The notes under the pieces were generated by a model. The model saw nothing but the letters and a program-made list of their open reading frames with translations. It ran no database searches and was not told the origin of the DNA. From Gemmatimonadota bacterium (GTDB taxonomy: Bacteria; Gemmatimonadota; Gemmatimonadetes; Longimicrobiales; Gaopeijiaceae), in the NCBI GenBank assembly GCA_022827345.1, contig JAJDTB010000035.1, positions 62,001 through 126,000 of the forward strand: a DNA stretch of 64,000 nt, given 5' to 3'. The position numbers and the translations under genes are program-made. How positions within the stretch are numbered: the first letter of the stretch is position 1; each line of letters opens with the position of its first letter. This document shows positions 1-8,143 of the stretch, one piece after another.

Positions 1-353
1 TCGGTCGCGTGCGGGCCAGAGAGCGGCAGTGGGAACTTGGGAACCGCGTTCGGGCGCTCCTCGCCGACCGCGGTTTCAAGAGCGTGGCCGCGCCGGGATT
101 CGAGGCCCCGGGGGTCGTGGTCAGCCATACCGACGACCCGGCGATCCAGAACGGCTCCCGATTCGCCGCGGAAGGCCTGCAGATCGCCGCCGGAGTACCC
201 CTGCGCTGCGACGAGCCCGACAGCTTCCGAACCTTCCGGCTGGGGCTCTTCGGCCTCGACAAGCTCGGCAACGTGGACCGCACGGTCGACACCCTGGCCG
301 CGGCGCTGGACCGCGTCCTTGCGGGGGCCGAACCGGCGGTGCCCGTGGGATGA
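1..353 (+). CDS. Class V aminotransferase, C-terminal fragment (alanine-glyoxylate type)
   Basis: The reading frame is open from the window edge, so the gene is cut at its 5' end and only about 117 residues remain. The visible part has the look of the small C-terminal domain of class V PLP-dependent aminotransferases (alanine-glyoxylate, serine-pyruvate type), including the closing segment FRLGLFGLDKLGNVDRTV followed by a final helix. The PLP lysine and the cofactor-binding core lie outside the window, so the substrate cannot be judged. The stop overlaps the next start in an ATGA arrangement, which suggests translational coupling. Confidence 0.75.
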   Translation, partial: GRVRARERQWELGNRVRALLADRGFKSVAAPGFEAPGVVVSHTDDPAIQNGSRFAAEGLQIAAGVPLRCDEPDSFRTFRLGLFGLDKLGNVDRTVDTLAAALDRVLAGAEPAVPVG

Positions 354-763
354 ACGCAAAGATCGTCTCCCGTTTCGAAGTGACCGGCTGGGACGCCACG
401 CCCTACGGTGAAGCGGGCGAAGGCCCCCTGCTCTCCGAAGCGCAGGTCGTGAAGCGCTACCACGGCGACCTCGATGCCGAGGGCCGCGCGCGCGTCCTGA
501 TGTGCCGCGCCAGCGCCGACGGTCCCCTGGCCAACGCGGGGTACGTCGCGTCGGAACAGGTGTCGGGCTCCCTGGACGGGCGCGAGGGCACGTTCGTGCT
601 GCAGCACTGGGGCATCGCCGAAGCGGCTGCTCGACCGAGCACCGCCGGACACGTGGTGCCGGGATCCGGGACTGGCGACCTGGCGGGCCTGTCGGGAACC
701 ATTGGGATCACGGTGGGCGAGGACGGCACTCACACGCTGTCGCTGGATTACCGCATCGAGTAG
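350..763 (+). CDS. DUF3224 family protein
   Basis: A 137-residue protein that covers a complete DUF3224 domain. It starts with the family's opening pattern (a basic N-terminus, then FEVTGWDATPYGE), has the central stretch on a glycine-rich turn SGSLDGREGTFVLQH, and ends with VVPGSGTGDLAGLSG and LDYRIE. The family folds as a small beta barrel. Its function is unknown, although members are often placed near genes of secondary metabolism or detoxification. There is no signal peptide, so it is cytoplasmic. The ATG overlaps the stop of the aminotransferase by four bases, and the longer frame upstream of this ATG is an artefact of the neighbouring gene. Confidence 0.85.
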   Translation: MNAKIVSRFEVTGWDATPYGEAGEGPLLSEAQVVKRYHGDLDAEGRARVLMCRASADGPLANAGYVASEQVSGSLDGREGTFVLQHWGIAEAAARPSTAGHVVPGSGTGDLAGLSGTIGITVGEDGTHTLSLDYRIE

Positions 764-870
764 GGGGCCGGCCTTGCCTCGGGCGCTTGCGCCAAGTCGC
801 GCCGCAGGACCAGCTTTGCAATAGCTGCGGTTGGATCAGCGGCCAAATCAAGCAACCCTTGAGAGCGATC

Positions 871-2451
871 ATGCACGAGACACGAATCGCCACGGCCACC
901 AGGGCAACGGGTTCGCGCGCCGCACATGGTGCGGGGATCGCCACGGTGCTTCTGCTCGCGGCGTGTTCCTTCGCGCCGCCGCCCGCCGTTCCCGAAGCGG
1001 CCGCTGAACTTCCGGAGGATTTCGCAGGGGACGGTGGCGCCGGCAGCTACGAAGCTCGCGAATGGTGGACGGCCTTCGAGGACCCGGTCCTCAACACCGT
1101 GGTCGATTCCGTCCTGGCCGCCAACTTCGATCTCGCCGAAGCGGTGGCCCGGGTCCAGCAGGCCCGCGCCCAGGCGGGGATCGCCCGTGCCGCGCTCTTC
1201 CCCAGCATCGGAGCCAGCGCCTCGGCGACCGACTCCGACAGCCCCAGCAACGCCGGATTCGGTCAGCAGTTCCGGGAGTTGGCCGGCGGCGAGGACAGTC
1301 CGCTGCCGGGTGGTTTCCAGTTCCCCGACCGGCTCGGGATCACCACCTATTCGCTCGGCACGGACTTCGCCTACGAACTCGACTTCTGGGGGCGGGCCCG
1401 CAACGACGCCAGGGCGGCCGGAATGGACTACCTGGCCTCCGAATCGGACTACGACGCGGCGCGCATCGGTGTCCTCGCCACGACGATCACGACCTATTTC
1501 GAGATCGTCGACCTGCGCCGCCGCACCGCCCTGGCCCGCGAGAGCGTCGACGTGCTGCTCGAGCGCGAGGAGCTGGCAGAGACCCGGTACGACCGCGGCC
1601 TCGTCACCTCCTTCGAGCTCTACCAGGTGCGGCAGGAGCTGCGCAACACCCAGGCCGGGCTGCCCCAGATCGAAAGCGCGCTCGTCAACGCCGAGGGACG
1701 CCTCGCCGTGCTGCTCGGCGGCTTCCGCGGCAAGCTGGAGGCGATCCTGCCGGACTCGCTGGCCCCCATGACGGCGGGCGACCCCGTTGCCGCGGGCGTG
1801 CCGGCCGACCTTCTGCTGCAGCGACCGGACGTGCGGGCGTCCTGGCTGCGCCTCGAGGGCGCCCGCTACGCCATTGGAGCCCGGCGCGCCGAACTGCTTC
1901 CCTCGCTGTCCTTCTCCGGCACGATCGGCGTTCAGGCGTCCGAGGTCGACGGGCTGTTCAGCGTGGACCAGTGGTTCCGCAATCTGCTGGGCAACCTGAC
2001 CGCGCCGATCTTCCAGGGCGGCCGAATCCGGAACAACCTGGCCATCGCGCAAGCCCGCTTCAATCAGGCGGCGGCCGCCTACGGGCGAACCGTGGTGACG
2101 GCGGTGCACGAGGTCGAGGCCGCGCTCGCGACCCTGGACAACGAGGGGCGGCGCCACGAATTCCTCAGCTCACAGAGGGAGGAGGCGCTCGCTTCGGTGG
2201 CGCTGCAGTCGCAGCGGTACGCGTCCGGCGTGGGCGGCTACACCGACTACCTCGACGCCCTGCGCTCCCTGCTCAACGTGGAGTCGACGCTGGCCGGCGC
2301 GCGGCGTGACCTCGCCCTGGCCCGGCTGGCCGTACACCGCGCCCTCGGGGGCGAATGGACCGCACCGCCGGAGGTGCTCGAAGGACTGCAGATGACGCCC
2401 GTCAACGGGTCGGACGAAACGAACGGCAATCCCGATGGAGGGAACGAATAG
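871..2451 (+). CDS. RND efflux outer-membrane factor, TolC/NodT-type lipoprotein
   Basis: A 526-residue outer-membrane channel subunit of a tripartite efflux pump. The N-terminus is a lipoprotein signal with lipobox LLLAAC, followed by a proline-rich linker. The body has two long helical repeats typical of the OEP family (NodT/OprM), for example ARVQQARAQAGIARAALFPS and the second-half equivalent ARRAELLPSLSFSG. I chose the ATG at 871 because it places the signal peptide at the N-terminus; the frame remains open further upstream but has no plausible start or signal there. A weak purine stretch (GAGAG) lies just upstream. The next gene begins directly after the stop codon, and the three pump genes clearly form one operon. 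Confidence 0.93.
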   Translation: MHETRIATATRATGSRAAHGAGIATVLLLAACSFAPPPAVPEAAAELPEDFAGDGGAGSYEAREWWTAFEDPVLNTVVDSVLAANFDLAEAVARVQQARAQAGIARAALFPSIGASASATDSDSPSNAGFGQQFRELAGGEDSPLPGGFQFPDRLGITTYSLGTDFAYELDFWGRARNDARAAGMDYLASESDYDAARIGVLATTITTYFEIVDLRRRTALARESVDVLLEREELAETRYDRGLVTSFELYQVRQELRNTQAGLPQIESALVNAEGRLAVLLGGFRGKLEAILPDSLAPMTAGDPVAAGVPADLLLQRPDVRASWLRLEGARYAIGARRAELLPSLSFSGTIGVQASEVDGLFSVDQWFRNLLGNLTAPIFQGGRIRNNLAIAQARFNQAAAAYGRTVVTAVHEVEAALATLDNEGRRHEFLSSQREEALASVALQSQRYASGVGGYTDYLDALRSLLNVESTLAGARRDLALARLAVHRALGGEWTAPPEVLEGLQMTPVNGSDETNGNPDGGNE

Positions 2452-3672
2452 ATGAGACGCTTTCGCAGCTGGCTGCTCCCGACCGGGATCCTCCTGGGCG
2501 CCGTCGCCCTTGCCGCCATTCTGATCGGGCTGCGGCCCGACCCGCCGCTACGACCCGCCCCCTCCCGGCTTCCCTTCGTTACGACCGCCCAGGCCGAAGC
2601 GCTCGACGGCGCCATCCCCGTCTTCGGCGCAGGCACCGTGCGACCGCGGGCCGAGATCGACGTGGCCGCCGAGGTCAACGGCAAGGTCGCGTGGGTGGAT
2701 CCCGCCTTCCAGAGCGGCGGACGCGTCGCCGCGGAGCAGGTCCTCTTCCGCATCGACGACGCCGACTACCTGAACCGGGTGCAGCAGGCCAGCGCCAACG
2801 TGGCCGCACAGCAGGTGGCCCTGTTGCAGGCCGAGGAAGAGGCGCGGATCGCGCGGGCCGAGTACGAGGGGTTCCAGCGCCGCCGCTCCGGGGATTCCGG
2901 GTCGGGCGAGGCGAGCCCGCTCACCCTGCGGGTGCCTCAGCTGGAGGCCGCGAGGGCCGCGCTCGCGCGTGACAGCGCCGTGCTGGCCGACGCCGAACTC
3001 GCGCTGTCGCGCACCGAGGTCGCGGCCCCGTTCAGCGGGATCGTGCGTTTCGAGACGGTCGACCCGGGTCAGTTCGTGGGCCCGGGCCAGAGCGTCGGGC
3101 GCCTCTACGCCGACGACGCGGTCGAGGTGGTCGTGCCGCTTTCGGACAGCGACGCCGCCCTGATCGCCGGACTCTGGGACCTCGCCGCGGGCGACGGCGA
3201 CCGGAGCGTGCAGGCGACGGTATCCGCCGGATACGGCGACGACGTGTACACCTGGACGGGGTACGTCGATCGCGCCGAAGCCGCCCTCGACGAGCAGACG
3301 CGCACCATCGACGTGGTGGTGCGCATCCCCAGGCCCATGGCCGGGGGCACACCCGCGGCGACCGACGGCCAACCCGGCGACCGGGAGGCGCCTCCCCTCC
3401 TCGTCGGGCAATTCGTGGAGGTGACGATCGATGGCGCCTCGCCGGAGCCCTACTTCGCGATCCCCCGCGCCGCCCTCAGAACGGGCAACGAGGTGTGGGC
3501 GCTGCGCGGGGGGAACATGGTGACGATCGTCCCGGTCCGCGTGCTGCAGCGCTCCGACGACCTGGTGTACGTCACCGGAGGGCTGGAGGATGCGCAGGAC
3601 GTCGTGGTCAGCGGCCTTCAGCTCGCCACCGAGGGGATGGCCGTGCAGACGGGGGCCGGGAGTCCTGAATGA
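2452..3672 (+). CDS. RND efflux periplasmic adaptor (membrane fusion protein, HlyD type)
   Basis: A 406-residue adaptor that would link the inner-membrane pump to the outer-membrane channel. An N-terminal membrane anchor (about residues 8-28, LLPTGILLGAVALAAILIGL) is followed by a lipoyl-like half (AEIDVAAEVNGKVAWVDP), a coiled-coil hairpin rich in Ala/Gln/Glu (about 105-175), the second lipoyl half (LSRTEVAAPFSGIVRFETVD) and a beta-barrel domain. The hairpin carries a short Ser/Gly-rich insertion (RRRSGDSGSGEASP). The start is immediately after the stop of the channel gene, with GGAGGGAA about 7 bases upstream. The 3' end overlaps the permease start by four bases. Confidence 0.93.
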   Translation: MRRFRSWLLPTGILLGAVALAAILIGLRPDPPLRPAPSRLPFVTTAQAEALDGAIPVFGAGTVRPRAEIDVAAEVNGKVAWVDPAFQSGGRVAAEQVLFRIDDADYLNRVQQASANVAAQQVALLQAEEEARIARAEYEGFQRRRSGDSGSGEASPLTLRVPQLEAARAALARDSAVLADAELALSRTEVAAPFSGIVRFETVDPGQFVGPGQSVGRLYADDAVEVVVPLSDSDAALIAGLWDLAAGDGDRSVQATVSAGYGDDVYTWTGYVDRAEAALDEQTRTIDVVVRIPRPMAGGTPAATDGQPGDREAPPLLVGQFVEVTIDGASPEPYFAIPRAALRTGNEVWALRGGNMVTIVPVRVLQRSDDLVYVTGGLEDAQDVVVSGLQLATEGMAVQTGAGSPE

Positions 3673-6600
3673 CCGATGAGGGCGGCCTGCGCTCCCGGGA
3701 ACGCCGGGGGCCCGTCGCCTACATGGCGCGCAACGGGGTCGCTGCCAATCTCCTGATGTTCTTCATCCTGGCCGGCGGGCTGTTCGCCTTGCGCGGCCTG
3801 GTTCAGGAGGTCTTCCCGGAGGTGTCGCTGGACCGCGTCAACATCGCGGTCCCCTACCCGGGCGCGACCCCGGACGAGATCGAGGAATCGATCATCGTCA
3901 AGATCGAGGAGCAGATCGAGGGAGTGGAGGGGATCAAGCGGATCCGCTCGACCGCGTCCGAGGGCCGTGGGTCAGTCGTCGCCGAACTCAACCTGGGAGA
4001 GGATGTCAGCCGGGCCCTCGACGACATCAAGGCCCAGATCGACCGTATCCAGACGTTCCCCGCCGGTGCGGAGCGCCCGGAGATCACCGAACTCACCAAC
4101 CGGCAGAGCGTGATCCGGATCGTCCTCTACGGCGACGTGTCGGAGCGGAGCCTCAAGGAGCTGGCCTACCGCACCGAGGACGCCCTTGCCGACCTTCCCG
4201 AGGTCTCCTTCGTAGAGACGACCGGCGTCCGCCAGTACGAGATCTCCATCGAGGTTTCGCTGCGGCAGTTGCGTTCCCTCGGCCTCACCCTGCGGGACAT
4301 CTCCGCGGCCGTGCGCGGTGGCTCGCTGGACCTCTCCGCCGGGAGCATCGACACCCGCGACGAAGAGGTGCGGATCCGCACGACCGGCCAGAACTACACC
4401 CAGCAGGACTTCGAGGAGATCATCGTCCTCAGCCGGGTGGACGGGACGGTGGTGAGGCTTGGCGACATCGCGCGGGTGCGCGACGGATTCCAGGACGTGG
4501 ACCTGATCGGCCGCTACAAGGGGCAGCGCGCCGCCTACGTCGAGGTGTTCCGGACCGCCGACGAGAAGGTCCTCCGCATCGTGGACGCGGTGGAGCAGCA
4601 CCTCGACGACGAGGTGACCCCGTCCCTGCCCGCCGGCGTGACGCTGGAGATCTGGAACAACGACGCGGACATCCTCCAGTCCCGTTTGGGGCTCCTGGTC
4701 AAGAACGGGCTGATCGGGCTCGCCCTCGTCCTGCTCGCGCTGACCCTCTTCCTGGAAATACGGCTGGCCTTCTGGGTCGCGGTGGGGATCGCGGTCTCCT
4801 TCGTCGGCACCTTCGGGGTGATGGCGATCCTCGGGGTGTCCATCAACCTCATGTCCCTCTTCGCCTTCATCCTGGCCATCGGGATCGTGGTGGACGACGC
4901 GATCGTGGTGGGCGAGAACATCTACGCGGAGCGCGAGAAGGGGACGAAGGGCGTGATCGCGTCGATCCGCGGCACCCGGCGCATCACCAGGCCGGTGATC
5001 TTCGCGGTGCTGACCACCATGGTTGCGTTCGGCCCGCTCTTCTTCATCCCCAGTTCGATCGGCAAGATCATCGGGGAGATCCCGATCATCGTGATGTCGG
5101 TACTCTTCTTCTCGCTGGTCGAGTCGCTGCTCGTACTCCCCAACCACCTGTCGCACCTGCCGCGCCCGGGCGCGCCGCGGATGGCCGGCCAGCGCGTCCG
5201 TTTCGTAAAGCGGACCCAGATGCGGGTGGACGAGGGACTGCGCCGTTTCATCGACGGGCCTCTCGACCGCAGCCTCCGCTTCGCCACGGGGCGGCCGGGC
5301 GTCGTGATCGCGACCGGCGTAGCCATGGTCATCCTTTGCGTCGCGACGATTCCGGCCGGCATCATCCGGGTCAACTTCATGCCCACCGTGGAAGGCGACC
5401 TGGTGACCGCGACCCTGGAGATGCCCGAGGGCACTCCCGTCCAGCGCACGGCGAACATGGCCGCGGTGGTGGAGAGTGCAGGCCACCAGGCGCTCGAACA
5501 ACTCGCCGCCGGCGCAGGAGAAGAGGTGGACGACCTCCTCGCAGGCGTGAACGTGACGATCGGGGAGGATGCACGGCGCAGCGGACCCGCCGGAGACCCC
5601 GGCGCCGGTGCCGGCCCACAGGCCACGATCGCGGCCGTCGAATTCAAGCTCGTGACGGCGGACCGGCGGGACATCTCGGCGATCGATTTCCAGCGGGAAT
5701 GGCGTAGCGCGCTGGGTCCCCTGCCGCGGGCGAAATCCCTCACCGTAACGGCCGACCTTCTGAGCTTCGGCGACCCGATCCACGTCGAGATGTCCCACCC
5801 GGACCCGGCGCGGCTGGCCGTCATCGCGGACACGGTGAAGGCGCGGCTCCGGGAATTCGACGGCGTGTACGACGTGCAGGCCGACCAGGACCAGGGGCTC
5901 CGCGAAATCCAGCTCGACCTGCTCCCGGAGGCCCGCACGCTGGGACTCACCCTCGACAACCTGGCCCGGCAGGTGCGTTCGGCGTTCTTCGGCGACGAAG
6001 CGCTGCGCGTCCAGCGGGGCCGCGAGGACGTGCGGGTCTACGTGCGACTGCCCGAGGAGGAGCGCAACGCGATCGCCGACGTGGAGGGGTACCAGGTACG
6101 GACGCCGGCCGGTGGCGAGGTGCCCCTGGGACGGGTCGCATCCGTTCGATTCGGCAGCTCGCCCACGACCATCCGCCGCAAGGACGGCCACCGGGTTCTG
6201 ACCGTGACCGCGGACGTCTACCCCGGCGTGGTAACCGGCAACGAGATGAACAGCGTCCTGGAAGCCTCGATCCTGCCCGAACTCACCGCCCGAGATCCTG
6301 ACCTGACCTACACCTTCGGCGGCGAACAACAGGAGCAGATCGAGTCCTTCAGCGCCCTCGGCGGCGGCTTCGCACTCGCCCTGCTGGCCATCTACGCCCT
6401 GCTAGCCGTCCCGTTCGGCTCCTACACCAAACCGCTCATCATCATGGCGGCGATCCCGTTCGGGATCATCGGCGCCGTCCTCGGCCACCTCCTCCTCGGC
6501 GTCAACGTCGCGATCATGTCGCTCTTCGGCATCGTCGGCCTGAGCGGCGTGGTGGTGAACGACTCGCTGGTCATGATCGACTTCATCAACGAGCGCCTGC

Positions 6601-6854
6601 GCCAGGGCATGTCCGGCCGGGAAGCGATCATCGCCGGCGCCAAGGCGCGGTTCCGCCCGATCTTCCTGACCTCGGTAACGACCTTCCTGGGCGTGGCGCC
6701 CCTCGTGTTCGAGACGAGCCTGCAGGCGCAGTTCCTGATCCCGATGGCAGCCTCGCTCGGCTTCGGGATCGTGTTCGGCACAGCCGTGCTGATGATGATC
6801 GTGCCCTCGCTGGCGATGGTGCACCACAGGGTGACGGGGGGGCGGGCACCATGA
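3669..6854 (+). CDS. RND efflux inner-membrane permease
   Basis: A full-length (1061 residues) resistance-nodulation-division transporter. Two sets of transmembrane helices flank two large periplasmic loops. The first helix is MARNGVAANLLMFFILAGGL. The proton-relay acidic pair is present in the fourth helix as VDDAIVVGEN. The helix-10 equivalent reads VVVNDSLVMIDFIN, with Asn where AcrB has the relay Lys; this variant is common in one branch of hydrophobe/amphiphile exporters. The substrate cannot be read from the sequence. The gene overlaps the adaptor by four bases (ATGA), and the HicB-like gene overlaps its stop in the same way. Confidence 0.95.
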   Translation: MTDEGGLRSRERRGPVAYMARNGVAANLLMFFILAGGLFALRGLVQEVFPEVSLDRVNIAVPYPGATPDEIEESIIVKIEEQIEGVEGIKRIRSTASEGRGSVVAELNLGEDVSRALDDIKAQIDRIQTFPAGAERPEITELTNRQSVIRIVLYGDVSERSLKELAYRTEDALADLPEVSFVETTGVRQYEISIEVSLRQLRSLGLTLRDISAAVRGGSLDLSAGSIDTRDEEVRIRTTGQNYTQQDFEEIIVLSRVDGTVVRLGDIARVRDGFQDVDLIGRYKGQRAAYVEVFRTADEKVLRIVDAVEQHLDDEVTPSLPAGVTLEIWNNDADILQSRLGLLVKNGLIGLALVLLALTLFLEIRLAFWVAVGIAVSFVGTFGVMAILGVSINLMSLFAFILAIGIVVDDAIVVGENIYAEREKGTKGVIASIRGTRRITRPVIFAVLTTMVAFGPLFFIPSSIGKIIGEIPIIVMSVLFFSLVESLLVLPNHLSHLPRPGAPRMAGQRVRFVKRTQMRVDEGLRRFIDGPLDRSLRFATGRPGVVIATGVAMVILCVATIPAGIIRVNFMPTVEGDLVTATLEMPEGTPVQRTANMAAVVESAGHQALEQLAAGAGEEVDDLLAGVNVTIGEDARRSGPAGDPGAGAGPQATIAAVEFKLVTADRRDISAIDFQREWRSALGPLPRAKSLTVTADLLSFGDPIHVEMSHPDPARLAVIADTVKARLREFDGVYDVQADQDQGLREIQLDLLPEARTLGLTLDNLARQVRSAFFGDEALRVQRGREDVRVYVRLPEEERNAIADVEGYQVRTPAGGEVPLGRVASVRFGSSPTTIRRKDGHRVLTVTADVYPGVVTGNEMNSVLEASILPELTARDPDLTYTFGGEQQEQIESFSALGGGFALALLAIYALLAVPFGSYTKPLIIMAAIPFGIIGAVLGHLLLGVNVAIMSLFGIVGLSGVVVNDSLVMIDFINERLRQGMSGREAIIAGAKARFRPIFLTSVTTFLGVAPLVFETSLQAQFLIPMAASLGFGIVFGTAVLMMIVPSLAMVHHRVTGGRAP

Positions 6855-7264
6855 TCCAATACAAGGGATATACAGGCGTCTTCGAGTACGACGAGGAATG
6901 CGGGTTCTTCGCCGGGCATGTGGTGGGGACCAGGGACGGAATCTGCTTCGAGGGGCAGTCGGTCGGCGAGCTGGAAGACTCCATGCGGTGCGCGGTGGAC
7001 GCATACCTCGATGCCTGCGCAGAAAAAGGGCGGCGGCCGAGTCAGCCGCGCCCGGCCAGGGTGCTTCAAGACGCCTCGGGCCGAGAGACCGCTGCGGCGC
7101 AGCAAAAGACCCGTCGCCCCTCCTACGGGAACATCGTGCCGCCCGGGGAGCCGTCGCGCGGATCGCGACCGGTCTCGACGGGGAGGTCGGTTCTGTCCCC
7201 CCAGTCGCGCCAGCTGCCGTCGTACAGGTGGACGTCCAGTCCGCTCATGCGGGCCGCCATATAG
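6851..7264 (+). CDS. HicB-like antitoxin domain protein, atypical C-terminus
   Basis: The first 65 residues (MIQYKGYTGVFEYDEECGFF, then HVVGTRDGICFEGQSVGEL and a Glu/Asp-rich helix ending YLDACAEKGRRP) match the HicB RNase-H-like partial fold of type II antitoxins. Family members normally continue into a ribbon-helix-helix DNA-binding segment of about 40 residues. Here that part is missing. It is replaced by low-complexity, Arg/Pro/Ser-rich sequence that runs antisense through the last 140 bases of the rhodanese gene, so the tail is probably not conserved. No HicA toxin lies nearby. The ATG overlaps the permease stop (ATGA), so it is translated from the pump mRNA. It may be a decayed antitoxin or a small regulator or accessory domain. 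Confidence 0.7.
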   Translation: MIQYKGYTGVFEYDEECGFFAGHVVGTRDGICFEGQSVGELEDSMRCAVDAYLDACAEKGRRPSQPRPARVLQDASGRETAAAQQKTRRPSYGNIVPPGEPSRGSRPVSTGRSVLSPQSRQLPSYRWTSSPLMRAAI

Positions 7265-8127
7265 ACGACGCTGGCGCGCATCCCGATCATGCAGTAGGAG
7301 ACGTGGGTCTTGCCTGCGCCGGCTCCGTGGCGCTCCAGGATCCGCGCGATCTCGTCACGCGCCCGGAAGCGGGTGTTGTTGGCGGGATCCATCAGCTCTT
7401 CCCAGTAGAGCTGGGCCGCGCCCGGGATGTGACCCGGCCTTCCCCCGTTGCCCAGTCCCCCGTCGGCACCGGTGTACTCGTCGTCGGGGCGCGCGTCGAG
7501 GAGGACCACCGAGGCATCGTCCAGCCGCTCGTGGATCCAGTCGGCGGATACGCGGAAGTCCACCCGCTCGCCGGGCTCGACATCGCCGGGCTCGACAGCC
7601 GGCGCCTCCCCGCTCTCTACCGCGCCGCCCGCCGCCTTCCAGTCCGCGATCCCCCCGTCCAGCAGGAAGGCGCGGTCCCCGAGGCCGAGGTATTCGAATG
7701 TGACCCAGGTCCGGGCGGTGGCCGTCATGCTCCTCCCGTAGATCACCACCTTCGAGTCGCGCCGGATGCCGGCGGCCCGGAGCGCGCCGATCAAATCATC
7801 CACCTCCGGGAACTCCACGATCCACCCCTCCTCGCCCTCCCAGGTGATCGCGTCGAAGCGCAGGGGACGGGCCCCGGCGATGTGCTCCTCCTCGAACCGG
7901 CCGGGCCCGCGGACGGACTCGACCACCACGACGTCCTCGTCGCCGATGTGCTCGAGCAGCCAGTCGACCTCGACGAGCGGGTCGACGCGCATGGTCTGCA
8001 ACGCCGCGGCGGGCTCAGCTCCCGGAGCTGCCTGGGACGCCGCCGGGCGGGGGGCGACGGGGTGGAAAACGGTCGCTGCAGCCGCAATGGCGCACACGAC
8101 AGGGGCATGGATGGATGACTTCTTCAT
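7123..8127 (-). CDS. Exported thiosulfate sulfurtransferase (double rhodanese)
   Basis: About 334 residues from the ATG at 8127, which puts a signal peptide (MKKSSIHAPVVCAIAAAATV) at the N-terminus. Two rhodanese domains follow. The first (DPLVEVDWLLEHI onward) lacks the active-site Cys and reads GRSMTATART at that position. The second contains the catalytic loop CMIGMRAS, a CxxGxR loop of the thiosulfate or mercaptopyruvate sulfurtransferase type. Export places it in the periplasm. The start lies 16 bases after the stop of the TonB receptor gene, so lipoprotein, receptor and sulfurtransferase are probably co-transcribed. Its 3' end overlaps the convergent HicB-like frame. Confidence 0.9.
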   Translation of the reverse strand: MKKSSIHAPVVCAIAAAATVFHPVAPRPAASQAAPGAEPAAALQTMRVDPLVEVDWLLEHIGDEDVVVVESVRGPGRFEEEHIAGARPLRFDAITWEGEEGWIVEFPEVDDLIGALRAAGIRRDSKVVIYGRSMTATARTWVTFEYLGLGDRAFLLDGGIADWKAAGGAVESGEAPAVEPGDVEPGERVDFRVSADWIHERLDDASVVLLDARPDDEYTGADGGLGNGGRPGHIPGAAQLYWEELMDPANNTRFRARDEIARILERHGAGAGKTHVSYCMIGMRASVVYMAARMSGLDVHLYDGSWRDWGDRTDLPVETGRDPRDGSPGGTMFP

Positions 8128-8143
8128 CGGGATGAGTCCGGGT

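Noticed and set aside
3972-6329. A 785-codon open frame antisense to the RND permease
   Set aside because: It mirrors the codon pattern of a GC-rich real gene, is rich in His/Asp/Arg/Gly with no family resemblance, and the sense strand encodes a clear permease.
6851-7264. Calling the HicB-like gene half of a HicAB toxin-antitoxin system
   Set aside because: No HicA-like frame exists on either side in any frame, and the DNA-binding tail is absent.
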